Origin: Schistocephalus solidus
Taxonomy: Eukaryota > Platyhelminthes > Cestoda > Diphyllobothriidea > Diphyllobothriidae
DNA: 64,000 nt
Direction of reading: 5' to 3'
Assembly (NCBI GenBank): GCA_017591395.1
Contig: WEDG01000394.1
Coordinates: forward strand, 1 to 64,000
A program made the translations under genes and the position numbers. The notes under the pieces are model-generated. The model saw nothing but the letters and a program-made list of their open reading frames with translations, had not been told where the DNA came from and ran no database searches. Positions 1 to 11,172 of this stretch are shown here, one piece after another (position 1 is the stretch's first letter; each line of letters begins with the position of its first letter).

Positions 1-36
<36 letters not shown>
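1..36. repeat. (AT)n microsatellite
   Basis: Eighteen uninterrupted AT dinucleotides open the window and may continue outside it. The tract directly abuts the body end of a minus-strand SINE, which suggests a simple-repeat 3' tail of that SINE. Confidence 0.95.
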
Positions 37-39
<3 letters not shown>

Positions 40-210
40 GAATAACATAACCGACAAAGACAAGGGAGACTGAAATGGCCATTTCTGACTTATTAGCCGT
101 CATCAGCCAGCCATACCCAAACCCAGGTGTTGCGGCGCCCGAGCCTCGAACTGGCGACCTTGTTGAGCAGAAGTCCAACGCTCTACCGACTGCGCCACGA
201 GCTCGTTGTC
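37..210 (-). mobile_element. tRNA-derived SINE, unit 1 (head and body)
   Basis: Read on the minus strand, the head carries an A-box-like GTGGCGCAGTCGG (186-198) and a B-box-like CCAGTTCGAGGCTC (about 141-154), spaced as in a tRNA. A body follows (…GGCTAATAAG…AATGGCC…), ending at GTTATTCTGC beside the AT tract. Polymerase III boxes on a non-tRNA body are the hallmark of a tRNA-derived SINE. It is not a functional tRNA: the acceptor stem is not preserved and the body continues directly. The unit is very similar to the one at 224-535. Confidence 0.75.
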
Positions 211-223
211 TTGCCGGTTTCGA

Positions 224-535
224 TCGGGAATATTGACAATGGTAATGGGGCGCTCACCGATCGGTTACAGGACTCACTCGTCCCGTTGTGCCTTGGGGCT
301 AACTCTCAAGCCCCGCCAGCAGCCGTAAGGCAGCTAAGTATATAGGCAGAATAACATAACCGACAAAGACAAGTGAGACTGGAATGGCCATTTCTGGCTT
401 ATTAGCCGTCATCAACCAGCCATACCCAAACCCAGGCGCTGCGGCGCCCGAGCCTCGAACTCGCGACCTTGTTGGGCAGAAGTCCAACGCTCTACCGACT
501 GCACCACGAGCTCGTTGTCTTGCCGGTTTTTGTGA
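224..535 (-). mobile_element. tRNA-derived SINE, unit 2 (head, body and tail)
   Basis: A second copy in the same orientation. A-box-like sequence is at 495-507, B-box-like at about 450-463 and body at 345-420. Unlike unit 1 it keeps a tail of about 120 bp (224-344) with …AGCCCCAAGGCACAACGGG… and …CCGATCGGTGAGCGCCCC…. The same tail motif recurs near 16.58, 16.86, 28.6, 28.87 and 56.17 kb, so it is part of the family. Units 1 and 2 lie head to tail. Confidence 0.75.
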
Positions 536-540
536 TGAAC

Positions 541-2079
541 CGCGACTATGTCGGTAAATGCAAAGGCGTATTGTTTCGATCAGGTTACCCACGCATAGGC
601 TAGTGACTGAGGGCTTGGCAACATATGTTATGCGGAAAGCCAGACTTATATCCATTTCAGTCACCAACAAGATTGCAGTAAGACTGAATTTTGTATGCTC
701 TTCATATCAGTATTCTATTTTTTTGAACAGCGTCTTTGCGGCGTTGGAAGATTAAGTCTTTAGGTTTGCTTCCTCGGGGGTCGGGAATTATCTTACAGCA
801 CAGGCTTGTCGTCCTACGGCCCATCAAACCGTAAACCTTAATATCTATTTTGGATATAGATGGCGCTATAGGTGTGATAAGTATACATCCCAATGACCAT
901 TTAAGCAACATGCACATGTCAAAATGCCAAAAAATCTCAAGTTGATGAGGTTTTCTAAGCAACGTTTATCGGTTACACTTTCCACCAACCTTATCCGGAG
1001 GAAACAAAAACCCGAACCATAAGCGGGAGACTTTTTCTGCAACCTAAAAACTTCAGGCTGCACAACTTATTTCGTTGAATTTTTTAGGATCTTCTGTGGC
1101 ACTGGTGGTAACTGCAAAGACGTGCAGTTCTAACCAAACTCCTTCATACAAATGTTGCTGACTAAAATTGGGGAAAAGACAGGTTTATCGGAAAATGAGG
1201 TTTTGCCCATAAAGAAGTTGCAAAGTAGTGGCTTTACTGACTAATAACACTTTTCGTGGTTGAGTTCTACTTTTGCAATCATATCGTTAAATGCATACAC
1301 ACCATACCGTGTAAAGGCTTCCTCGTAAACAACCACAACAGTTTATGCATTTCCAAAAACATTTATCCCTCGGGTGGTTTTAAAGGTCAATATCACTCCC
1401 CCCCAACTTCCCGAACTAATAGGGTGGTGTCTCAATAACGAAGTCCACTGCAGTGCAGTTTGTCAAAGATGCCAACGAATGAGCTAACTCCTGAGGCCCA
1501 TTAAGTCCACGTAGATTTAGATCTTTATGAGAAAACTAAGTTCCTTGCGGACATAGACTATAGACTCCAAGCCAAAATGACTGTCTCACTGCCCAATTTG
1601 GACTGTGCAAATTTTATGCCGGAATCGTCGCAGAATCTAGAGTGCTGGTCCGGTCACTGCAAATTTGTCCGCAACCACCTGTCCATAACCTGCAAGGGAG
1701 GCACCAAGCGACTTCCAAAGGTCAGCATGTACGTCAAACCCGACCATCCTTCTATGCTTACAATGGAAAAGTCAAGTGTTGAATCAACTTCCACCCAAAG
1801 CTACAAACACTGTAACTGAAACCTTACATCAAGAGGCTTGGCAACAAAGAAACAATATTTCTTTAGGTAAGCACAAATGCGACCGATAAAGACGTGGGAA
1901 GCATCTCGGAATCTCTCTTTTCAGAACTACTGAAATGATACTCACCGTCATATTACTCAGATAAGGAACAAATATGTTTCACAAACATTGCATAGATTTC
2001 GATAACAGCATGGAAGCACATATATGAACTTTGCTGCCCGTCAGCTACACGAAAGGTTTTCTGGGATGTAAACGAGCTT
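541..2079. other. No recognised gene
   Basis: AT-rich sequence with only short open frames. The longest, an 80-codon plus-strand frame at 1577-1819, has somewhat higher GC and lies just upstream of the RTE fossil. It could be a worn upstream part of that element, but I cannot align it to the endonuclease or RT domain. Confidence 0.5.
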
Positions 2080-3065
2080 CTAAATCACTTCTAACGCGAT
2101 GAACCATGTAAACTGTGGAAAATAATGCTGGCTTTTAGATTTTCTGCCGGATTCTTGCAGAGGCCTTAAACTACACATCGATATGATTGAGCACGACAGG
2201 GAAAATAGGTCAATCTCGGAAGATCTTATGGTAAGAAATGGGTCACCTTTACTGTCTTTATTCTCCGTGTTCCCAATCAACTGACGCAACAGCCTGGAAT
2301 CCACATCACTGGCCTACCCAAGGGGAAAATACTCAGTGTTCGAAAATGCCGACACACACCTCAGACGGGGCTGGGCGGGGAATTCTTCGTTTCTGGACTG
2401 TTGAGTCTCGTCAGTACTAAGTGAAACCTCTGGCCATGCACTACCGGCGCCAAATGGCAACTATAAGAAATCCAGGAACATTATCAGTTAACTTATCCTT
2501 ACATCAGTGGACAAGTTAACCAATCAGTCGCACCTGTAAAGTCAAGCTCGCGTCCGACATGCTGCAAGAATCCACATGGAATCAGCACAGCATCTTCCTG
2601 AGACAAAATCCGAAGACGAAAAAGGCTATTGTTTCGAATATTTATGTGACCTGGATGGAGCTGTGCAAGCTTTTCGAAAGCAAGCCAAGGAAATGTAACC
2701 TCTTTCATAGAATCCGCCTCCGGGAGACAAGGTAACAGAAAAGAATACCTGATATTCAAGTTCTGGAAATGGCAGGTGCCTCTTAAATATATCCTTTGCT
2801 GAACCAAATGCTAATGCAGGAGACCGGGCACGTTCTTAGTCGACTGACAAGCTACGTGCGAAGTGATTGTTTGCAACCCAGGCAGATGAAAGCAAGGCCA
2901 CCCTAAAGACATCCTCACTAACCTGAAACGAAACCATACGACCTGGGAAGGAGTAGCATCGAATAAGTATGCATGGTGGACTGTCACAAATAACAGAGTG
3001 GCCATGTTAGAAGCTAACGTAATTGCAGTGGCCCAGGCAAACAAAATCCTCAAAAGTCTCTCTAT
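2080..3065 (+). pseudogene. Ancient RTE-like reverse transcriptase fossil
   Basis: Translated across frameshifts and stops, the stretch follows the RT core and C-terminal region of the family seen at 10-13 kb. The DNA at 2277-2310 (…CAACAGCCTGGAATCCACAT…) matches the family's GAGCAGCCTGGGATCCACAT. Residues MHYRRQMATIRNPG (about 2434) follow MHQPPPN…, and PKTKKAIVSNIYVTW (about 2609) follows [34 protein letters not shown] (about 2737) follows [28 protein letters not shown] (about 2911) follows the C-terminal lysine-rich region. Stops interrupt every frame. It is clearly older than the copies at 10-27 kb. Confidence 0.7.
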
Positions 3066-5050
3066 AACATGGCGTACTCTTTTTAATCTGGTATGACGTG
3101 CTACAAGAAATGGTAAGAAAGGTTGTCAAAACTATGTGGTAACTCAGGCCTTCTCAGGCTCTAATGGTTGCTACTTAATTCACTGTTAAGGCAGTCGCAT
3201 TTAAGTCTAATGCCAAACTCCAAAGATAGGGAGTTAAGCACAAGATGGTGTAGGACATGCGTAGGCGGACTGCTTAGATGCTTTAGCAATTGCGCGCAGG
3301 CCATACTGGCACACTCCTACTCCTCTAAGGCGGTAGGGGCGTTGAGAGGGAAAATATAGAATTCTTCGCTACAAACAACTTTTCCTGCAACTGAATGCAG
3401 GGACCACTCTGTATAGAACGGTCGAACTACCATGTCAGGCTCCTACTTACGCAAACGAATACTCCAAACAGTTTTTGTACGCCGAAGGCTGTTACAAAAC
3501 TTGCCTTTGCTCACTTAGCTTCGCAATTTGCAAAAAAAGTATGAATGAAATTGATCTTCCTTTAACAGTCCTTTTTCAGGTCAAATGACATTCACGTCAA
3601 TAGTGTCAGACTGGGCCGGTAATACAACGCTGATAGTGATAGTAAATTGGCCGAGTTTTTCTCAATGTATCGGGACACAGAAAGCATGAAAAAAACGTTA
3701 CACTTTTTAAACGCTAGCGCTGTTGGCCCATGAAAAATGCTTTGCATTTAAACAGGAAAAGAACCTTAAATAACTGGCCCAACGCTTGTTCGAATTAAAT
3801 TCACACATCCAGGAGGATAAGGGTTTTAATAATAAATGCCGGATAAGTGCTTGAAGATGTCAAATTCCAAGATGAAAGCAGGCAGGATGCATCCTAACTT
3901 GAACATCGTGTATTCCAACCCAGTTCAAACTCTGTCTGAGTCAAAGTTAAAAATTACATTTGACGGAGGCTGCTGAGCTCCCAAAGAATGCGGAGCTTTT
4001 CTCGGAGTATCCAGACAATATTGACAGTGTGATTGTCGTTTTTGACGATTTCCATCATGTACCGTGAATTGCCCAATTCAGTGAATTGTGCGTGTATTTA
4101 TTTTAAGTGATAGCAGACTTGCGCTGTATCTACTGCACTCTATCATTCCTCACGCGCCTGTGTCCGGTGTTGGGACAACGTCAAGAAGACCAGAATTGAG
4201 GTCAGGCGCAGGTGGCCAGCGTGGCACGAGTCTACACCAACGCGTGACTACCCGCTACCCCTATCCGACATTTTTTATAAGATCGTATCTCAAATAACCC
4301 ATGCTGTGCCCTGATCTAGGCCCCATGTTGTTCCAGTGCACCTATTGCACTTCACGTGTTGGGAGCAAAACAGGAACAGATAGAGCATGAGTAGCAGTGC
4401 ATTTTTTAAAATAGTCTACATTTGGTATGTGTTTGCATACTGGGAAAACCCCGAAGAGCAGATAAAAGACTTTCTTTTAAACCAAATGGCACAATCATTT
4501 CTGAGTAAAGTCATGTATAACGTGCATTGATTTTACAGACAGGATAAGTTAACATTTTTCAGTCAATAGACTGAACGAATACAGTGAATAAACACGCGAT
4601 CGAGGTAGCATGAGAATGTTGTGGTTGGCAACATGAATTAGAGACGCCAGTTGGTTCGTAAGCCTATGCTGATTATCATCTTACATGACAGGAATTGCGT
4701 CTTTGAGTCAACATTTGTCCTAAAAGAGATTAATAAATCACAAAAAATGCCTCGGAGAAATTTTCAATGTCGGAATTATAGGAAGCACTTGACCAGAACA
4801 GTAAAATAGAACTGAAGATTGTTTAGAAGGTTTTAGAAACATATGACAGAGCGAAAAGCAACGTGGTCACTGTAGTTTAAAATAGATTTTTCTGCATTTA
4901 CGGACGCTCGCAAAATTATAGTTTTGAGACAATCAAACTCGACAATAGCAGATGGGTGGTGAGTAACGAGTTCCTTGGATAAAATTAGTCACTTCACTGA
5001 GAGCAACAGGACAACAGGACGGGAGACTGAGCAATATTCCGACTTATGGA
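3066..5050. other. AT-rich intergenic DNA with a GC-rich patch
   Basis: No gene recognised. A GC-richer patch at about 4150-4265 stands out from its surroundings and lies inside a 69-codon frame (4088-4297). It could be a fragment of an unidentified repeat. The rest has no long frame or obvious repeat. Confidence 0.4.
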
Positions 5051-5051
5051 A

Positions 5052-5097
5052 GTGTCTTGAGAAAATTCTTGAGAAATGCCTTGAGAAATTCTTAAGA
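5052..5097. repeat. Short minisatellite, CTTGAGAAAT-like
   Basis: Four imperfect tandem copies of a motif close to CTTGAGAAAT with 1-3-bp spacers (CTTGAGAAAATT, CTTGAGAAATGC, CTTGAGAAATT, CTTAAGATTT). It lies in AT-rich DNA with no associated gene. Confidence 0.6.
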
Positions 5098-5484
5098 TTT
5101 ATTTTGCCGAGATCACGTTATTAATGTTGTGTTCAGTAAATTGAATTTCTGGTATGCGTCAGTTGGTGGGCTAGCAAATTCAGTCGACTGCGCTTCAGCC
5201 CCAGACAAAATGCCAGCGAGCCAGCAGACTGCTGAAGTTTTCTCGTATGTTAAAATTAGTTTGGCAAATGTACATACTAAAATTTGTTTTTTTATTAATA
5301 CAATGCTTACTGTTTTTGCCACTGCTTCGTCTTATGGTCACTCACGGATCTCCTGAAGCGTCAAGTATTTTTTAAATTTTGCTAAACAAAATATTTTAAA
5401 ATGGACCATACTGTCTTGGGGCACTGAAAAATGATGGTTGCGCAACAACTGAAAAGCCAGTTTTTTATTTATTCTCAGAATTTA

Positions 5485-6045
5485 GAGAAACTATGGTCCT
5501 TTAAGAAGAGAAAGAATGTTAGGAAACATAATTATTCTAAAAAAGAATGGTTTAACTGGAGATAATTTTTAAATTTTTAATAATTTGTATGAGGCATGCA
5601 GGCAAATTTTGTTTGCCATATTTCCGCAAGAGCTTTCCACTCCACGCGAATCGAAGAGAAAATCTAAATGAAAGAAATTTAGTTTAGCAAACCGCCCGTT
5701 TTGTCACAGATTGGGCGAATTTCATGTCCGGTTTTTCCATATTTCCTTATTGCTGACTCTAAGGACAGCTACTGCTCTATTTCTAATTGTCCCCAAAAAT
5801 GTTGTTTTCGAGAAGAGCTGAGCGATAACGGTTAAAATATTTATTTTTTAATTTTTTGCATTGCATGTATGAAACTTGCATGCAAATGTTACTGTATGCA
5901 GTTTCACAAGGTTCTTCGTCTTCAACCGAATTGAAACTATAAACATAAACACTCTCAACTTGCAGCCTCTCATTGTGCCTCAGCTGGGGCGATTTTAACA
6001 TCTGGGTTTAATACATATTCCCCCTTATCGCTGAACACCAAGCCG
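5485..6045. repeat. Diverged tandem duplication, ~266-bp unit
   Basis: Two adjacent diverged units. Matching landmarks are TGTATGAGGCATGCAGGCAA (about 5588) against TGTATGAAACTTGCATGCAA (about 5866), CGCGAATCGAA (5645) against AACCGAATTGAA (5925), and TTGGGCGAATTTCATGTC (5711) against CTGGGGCGATTTTAACATC (5983). Period is about 266-278 bp. A 72-codon minus frame at 5783-6001 overlaps the second unit and looks fortuitous. Confidence 0.6.
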
Positions 6046-8829
6046 AGCGAGGTATCTGCTGGGCTTAGACGCGGAAGATGACTAATTGCCACTTACAATC
6101 CTGACGCCGTCCGCTAGTGTAACATATAGATCTATTCGATGCTAGACGCCACATCGAGGCATTTGTCATTTTCACAATTTCAGGCGTCGCAACGTTTGTT
6201 CTTTAGAATTTATGCCTCTGGATGTCAGCAATAATTACTCGAGTCCTCTGTGCTGGACTGTTTCGTTCTTCTTCAGGTGGGGAATTATTGTGTTCACTTA
6301 GAATTCCTTTTGAAGACGGCCGCGGAATGGATTTCCATGTATTTCCTTCCGAAATAATCGTGTCCTGAAACCTGGTTAACTTGAAAAGTCATGGATTTAG
6401 CCAAACAATTCCATTAACGACAATGTGCTTAACAAGCTTGTTCTGTAAAGATAGTAACAATGTACCGAACTGCAGTCATAGGATTGATGTTTTGCAGTTG
6501 GACGCACTCCCAACTGTTAATAAATAAATTTGTATTATCGATTAATCTGCCAAAAGGATTTTTTCTTAAACGCTTTGCTTTTTTAATTCCCTTACATATG
6601 TTGGAAAAATATCATTATGATTGGTGCCAAAGTAGAAAGTTAAATTGAAATATATTTTGGCTGCTGCTGCTGCTGTACTGCAAGTGTCTTAATTTGTCGA
6701 ACTATTTAAGAAGAAAAAGGAGGCATTTTGAAGGAACTGCACTTTCCTCCCAACCGTTCGTTTTTTTTCTGAAAGAAACACAGCTCCTATAGATTAAGAC
6801 ACATGTTGCTGATATACTCTGAGCTTTTGAATTAGCTCGGGTTTCCAAACTAAAATATACGTAAACCTGAAGGAAAGGAAAGTATGCGTCCTGAAATAAA
6901 CTTACAAGCCCTAAAATCCCATTGACCTTGGTTTCTTCCAAAAATATACCTCCATTTGGTGTGCGGTGCTATGAATAAAAAGTATATCTAATGAGGAATT
7001 TTACATCTGAAAACTTTCTAGGCCCATAGTAACTTAATCCAAATATAATAAATCCAAAATTTGCTTTAATGCTTTTGATAATATATTTTGAGGTGACCTA
7101 GACCTTTGGCTCAGTATGAACAGCCTCGCGCAGCCAGCTTTGACATGACTTCATACATTTTTAAAACCCTAAAATAATAATTTGCTTTTAGGTTCATTAA
7201 ATACTTGGATTATTAAATGATGTTCTGAATCACTTGCAGCTGCTTCATTGCACGGTAGGATATCCAGAAAAAATTAAGTTGGATTTTATCTGGAATGTGT
7301 GCTCTCGGTATACTATAACATGCAAAATACCTATAATAATGGTTGTCTGTGTTTAGCTTAAGAATATTTCGCGGATTTAGTGCTGAAGTTGATGCATTTT
7401 GGCTCACATATTCAGATGCTGAAAATAGGATTGAAAAAATGTTTATTCTTAGTTCCCCTATTAATTTCCTTTGAGTGGGACTTAGAAGTCTGAGACCTGA
7501 AAAATGTGCTATCAACAGAAAAGCACAGGGAAAACGTTAAAGGACTCACTCATCCACTGAGTGTTAAGAAAAGCTGTCATAAAGCGGTCGACTATCCACG
7601 AAAGCCGTGTCTAATGAAATTTTGTTCAAATACTAACCTTACTCTTGGTGCCTAGGTTTTAAGAAGCTGAAATACGACGAAGAATTCGTATATCTGCTTA
7701 TTAACACGCACCGAACGTTAATAGACCTCACTTTTCCCGTTTTTAATTTGGGCTCACACTCCAGCACAGCTAACAACCGCACAGTGGCTAGTAATAGAAG
7801 AGGCAGATTAAAACTGTCCAAAAAATAAAGGTGTTTTTGTTGGTATTGTTACTTTGAACATCATTCCATGATAAAGGCAGGGTACTTTTCCTACGCATGC
7901 AATAAACTGAGTAAAAACAGACCGCAAGTACAAAGAGCAAGTTTGCGGTGACTGAATGGATACACGTTTGGGTGCGTTAATTAGGTTGCCAGTGTTCTTT
8001 TAGCGTCTGAGCTTCGGAACTCTTATTGAATTCCATTGCAAGAGCCAGAAGTTTAAAAGAAATGAGTCAGGATTCCGGCGAACGAACAGTCTCCTCTTTC
8101 TTTACTTATAGGTATGCCTGGAATAGGATCAATCGCATTAATAAATCTTGGTTTCCGGCTAAGAATTCTAATCACATCTTGCATAGTCAACTTTTTTCTA
8201 GGCGACCTAATAAACACTGCACACAACTGCATTTACGGACACTGTCGCGGTTGACCAAAAAATGGCAAGGGTATAATTTTTCCACTGCCTGACGTTATGT
8301 TTTGCGAAACCAGTCGCTTATTTAAGGCATACTCTCAAATGATTCTTCCTATGGACAGGGTTCCTAGAAAGCCGTTTTAAGTGTATTTTGCAAAGAAAAA
8401 ATCTGCATCATAAAAATAAGCTAATTGTAGGTGGTTAGTTTATATTGTGTTGTGACGTTTTACACGATACTTGAAACGAGCATTCGGATATATAATTTTC
8501 GGAACCCCTATACTAAGTTTGTCATCTATATCCATAATTGTTTTTGCATCCTCCTGACAAGTAGTTCAGTGGATAACATTCCAAAACGAGCCACTTATCC
8601 CCTTTATTGCTATATCCTGTTGTTTGTATTTCGGGGGCCAGGTCATGTATGTGACAAGCGCAGACAAGGTCATTGGCTATGACAGCCACAACGTCCATTC
8701 CCTGGATCAGAAAACTTACCAGCTCGGCGAGTGGCCAGTTCCTGGGAATACAGATTGAGATTGACGTCTAAGCGCGTTTTCCTCATTGTTAACAGCCTGA
8801 CGAACTGAAACATAGCATAGCGCGCTAAA
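6046..8829. other. AT-rich DNA, no recognised gene
   Basis: Only short frames (60-100 codons) with AT-driven composition and no recognisable motif. A five-unit CTG microsatellite sits at 6661-6675. The 100-codon minus frame at 7213-7515 and the 88-codon plus frame at 8026-8292 lack support from any family I know. Confidence 0.5.
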
Positions 8830-9260
8830 ACTTGTGGTTTGGTAGGTTACCAACTGACGGGATAGCCCGGACCACGTGGTCAGCTTATAGTGTGTTTTGT
8901 GTGGACTGGCTGACTGACGGACCGAGAGTCAGACTGCAATGGCTCCTTAAGATGGCCTCTTTGACACGCCCACTCTGTGGGATCGGAGACAGGTGTGTTG
9001 ACGCACTTAGAGGTGGCTCTGGCCGCGTCAGCTACATGCGCTTTCTCTTGCCCGCGGTCTTCATTGGGCAAAGACTGGCAAGGAGGAGCTGGTGAGGTAG
9101 ACGCCACGCATGTCAACTCCCGCTGTACTCGAATTAACGCATCAGTCACCGTAAATACGCCCACCTTACTAGGGTGCCCACGGTCAACCTGTCAGAATCA
9201 AAGTTCAAACTGTTGGGCAATTAGTTCGGAAGAGGAAACTCCAACTTTTCCATCCTAACC
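8830..9260. other. GC-rich island with overlapping frames, unassigned
   Basis: The composition rises sharply above the neighbours and frames of 87, 94 and 93 codons overlap on both strands (8832-9095 +, 8880-9164 -, 8977-9258 +). The perfect palindrome GACCACGTGGTC lies near 8870. High GC with frames open on both strands is typical of repeat-derived DNA here. No protein family recognised. It may be part of an unidentified transposable element. Confidence 0.35.
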
Positions 9261-9689
9261 GAAAGGATTTGAGCCTAAAATTTACTTTTCCATGTAAATT
9301 ACTTCCAGCAGTATTTTTTCCTGACCAATTGGATTCACCCTCGTTGTCCTTGTCTCATCTGAAAAGATTTCGTTAACACAGAATGTTGGCAGCAGTGTGA
9401 TTGCTCATAAGGACTGCAACAGCAGACCAACAGTGAATCCATGCTTTTTAGGGTGTAGCAAGAAAACGCACAACGTGGCTTTCAAATTAATCGATGGCAA
9501 TCGGATTCGGGTCCTTATCGTTATGCCACATCTTTGGCCATTTATCTTTCACTAAAGTGTTTCGCTTTCGGAACACGTGTCCTTTACCTCTAGGGCATCC
9601 TGCTATCACATATTCTATGTATTTTACTCTTGATACTTATTTTCATCATACTCTTGCAACGACACAGGCATAACAGGTTGCGTTACACA

Positions 9690-10137
9690 TTTCACAGCCT
9701 ATATGGAATAACCACTTAATGCTCATTATATTAACAAGTAGTACTACAAGGCAAAGATGTTATACCGTTCATCCGTTATAGGTACTAGCTAAAAGTTATG
9801 ACACGTGCTTCACCGATGTTTCTGCTGCTGTGTGACGCAGCGAAATGATGGTTTCGGTTCCTTATTGGGTCCCCCAGCGTTCCCTATGCGGTTTCTGGTA
9901 TATGGACTCCAAGGAATAAGCGACGGGTTAATTTCTAAAATTAAGTGTACGACGTGAAGTCAGGGGATTCGGACATAACCCTTTAGGGTCAGACCCAACA
10001 TTTCAATGAACATTTGGGTCGAAGGCAATCAACAACTGTGGAATAACTACGAAATGCCTATTCTACAAACAATTAGAACTACAAGTACTATGAGTCTTAC
10101 ATAGCAAAGACGTTATACCTTACTTCAGACGGGACAG
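9690..10137 (+). repeat. Satellite block 1 (~335-bp unit)
   Basis: About 1.3 units of a tandem repeat. The landmark TGGAATAAC occurs at 9704 and 10039, giving a 335-bp period. Other recurrent landmarks are AGTAGTACTACAAG, GTTATACCG and TTTCTGGTATATGGACTCC. A GC-rich segment is self-complementary in most units (TGCTGCG-TGA-CGCAGCA in the best copies). The block stops at the 3' end of RTE-1. Confidence 0.85.
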
Positions 10138-10530
10138 TTCGACCGCCGTTGTCCAACGATGTCCGACGATGTCCACCATATGCTCCACAGAATGGTGGTT
10201 CAGGGACGGTGACTTGTGCGTGATTAGTTAGTACCGAGTACACATCGCTGGTACTGTGGACGGTGGTGGTGTTGGAGGAAGCAGGTTACAGGTAGTCGGA
10301 GGTGGCTACTGAGATGGTGGGAGTGGGGCAAGTGGGGTTCATCGCCGTGATCGGCGCAGGGTGTGGAGGAGGGAGGATGGCGTCAATGATCGTGAGCAGC
10401 TGGGCATTGATGAAATCGTTATCAGTGGTTGGGTGGTCATTGTCATCGTGGGGTCTGAGGCAGGTCTGGCAGAGTTTGACGTTGTGGGATTGTTGTTGCA
10501 TAGAGTTTGAAGATGTCCAAATAGGTCGAT

Positions 10531-11139
10531 TCACGAGCGAAATTTTCGTTGACAGTTTGGGCACATTTGGAGGGCACTGACATTGGCAGTGTTGATCCGC
10601 GGTGCTTGTAACTTGCAATCCGCCATTTTGGCCTTGGCAGCAGCGATCCGGTCGGTCTCATACATTGTTGAATCGGCCTTCACGGATCTACTCCATGCAG
10701 GTCTATCCTGGGTGAGTTCTTCCCGGGTCGCCGGGACGATTTGCAGTTGCTTTAGAGATTTCTTCAAAGCGTGCTTGTATGGTCGTTTTTGACCTCCCTG
10801 TCGGTGAGCGCACGTAGCGAAATCTCCATAGATAAGTCGTTTGGGTAGTCTCTCGTCGTCCATTCTCACCAGATGGGCACTCCATCGAAGTTGCACTTGC
10901 CTCAGCATGGAGTGGATGCTGAGGATTCCGGTCCATTCCAGGACTTCCGTGTCCGGGATCCTGTCTTGCCATCTCAGCTGAAGTGTTCTTCGGTGGCAGC
11001 TGAGATGGAAGTAATTCAGCTTCCTGGCTTTGTTAGAATAGACGATCCAGGTCTCCACTCCGTAAAGTAGTGTCGTCAAGATGACGGCCCTGTTAATCTT
11101 CAATTTGGTGTTCAGGTGAATACCGCGGCGATTCCACAT
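10531..11139 (-). pseudogene. RTE-1 C-terminal region ending in a broken C2H2 finger
   Basis: A 202-codon frame continues after the RT core: [55 protein letters not shown] and a Lys/Arg-rich tail. It then reaches a finger start, [10 protein letters not shown], where a TGA stop replaces the next codon. Out-of-frame sequence past the stop still reads IDLFGHLQTLC, so a CGA-to-TGA change probably ended the protein. The open segment at 10286-10618 covers the Thr/Pro-rich linker that normally joins fingers. Confidence 0.85.
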
Positions 11140-11172
11140 GGAGGCCTGTAGTCAGCCAAAGGTTTCCACATT

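Noticed and set aside
120..210. A functional tRNA gene.
   Set aside because: A- and B-box-like sequences are present, but there is no proper acceptor stem and the sequence continues into a SINE body. The second copy at 435-535 behaves the same way.
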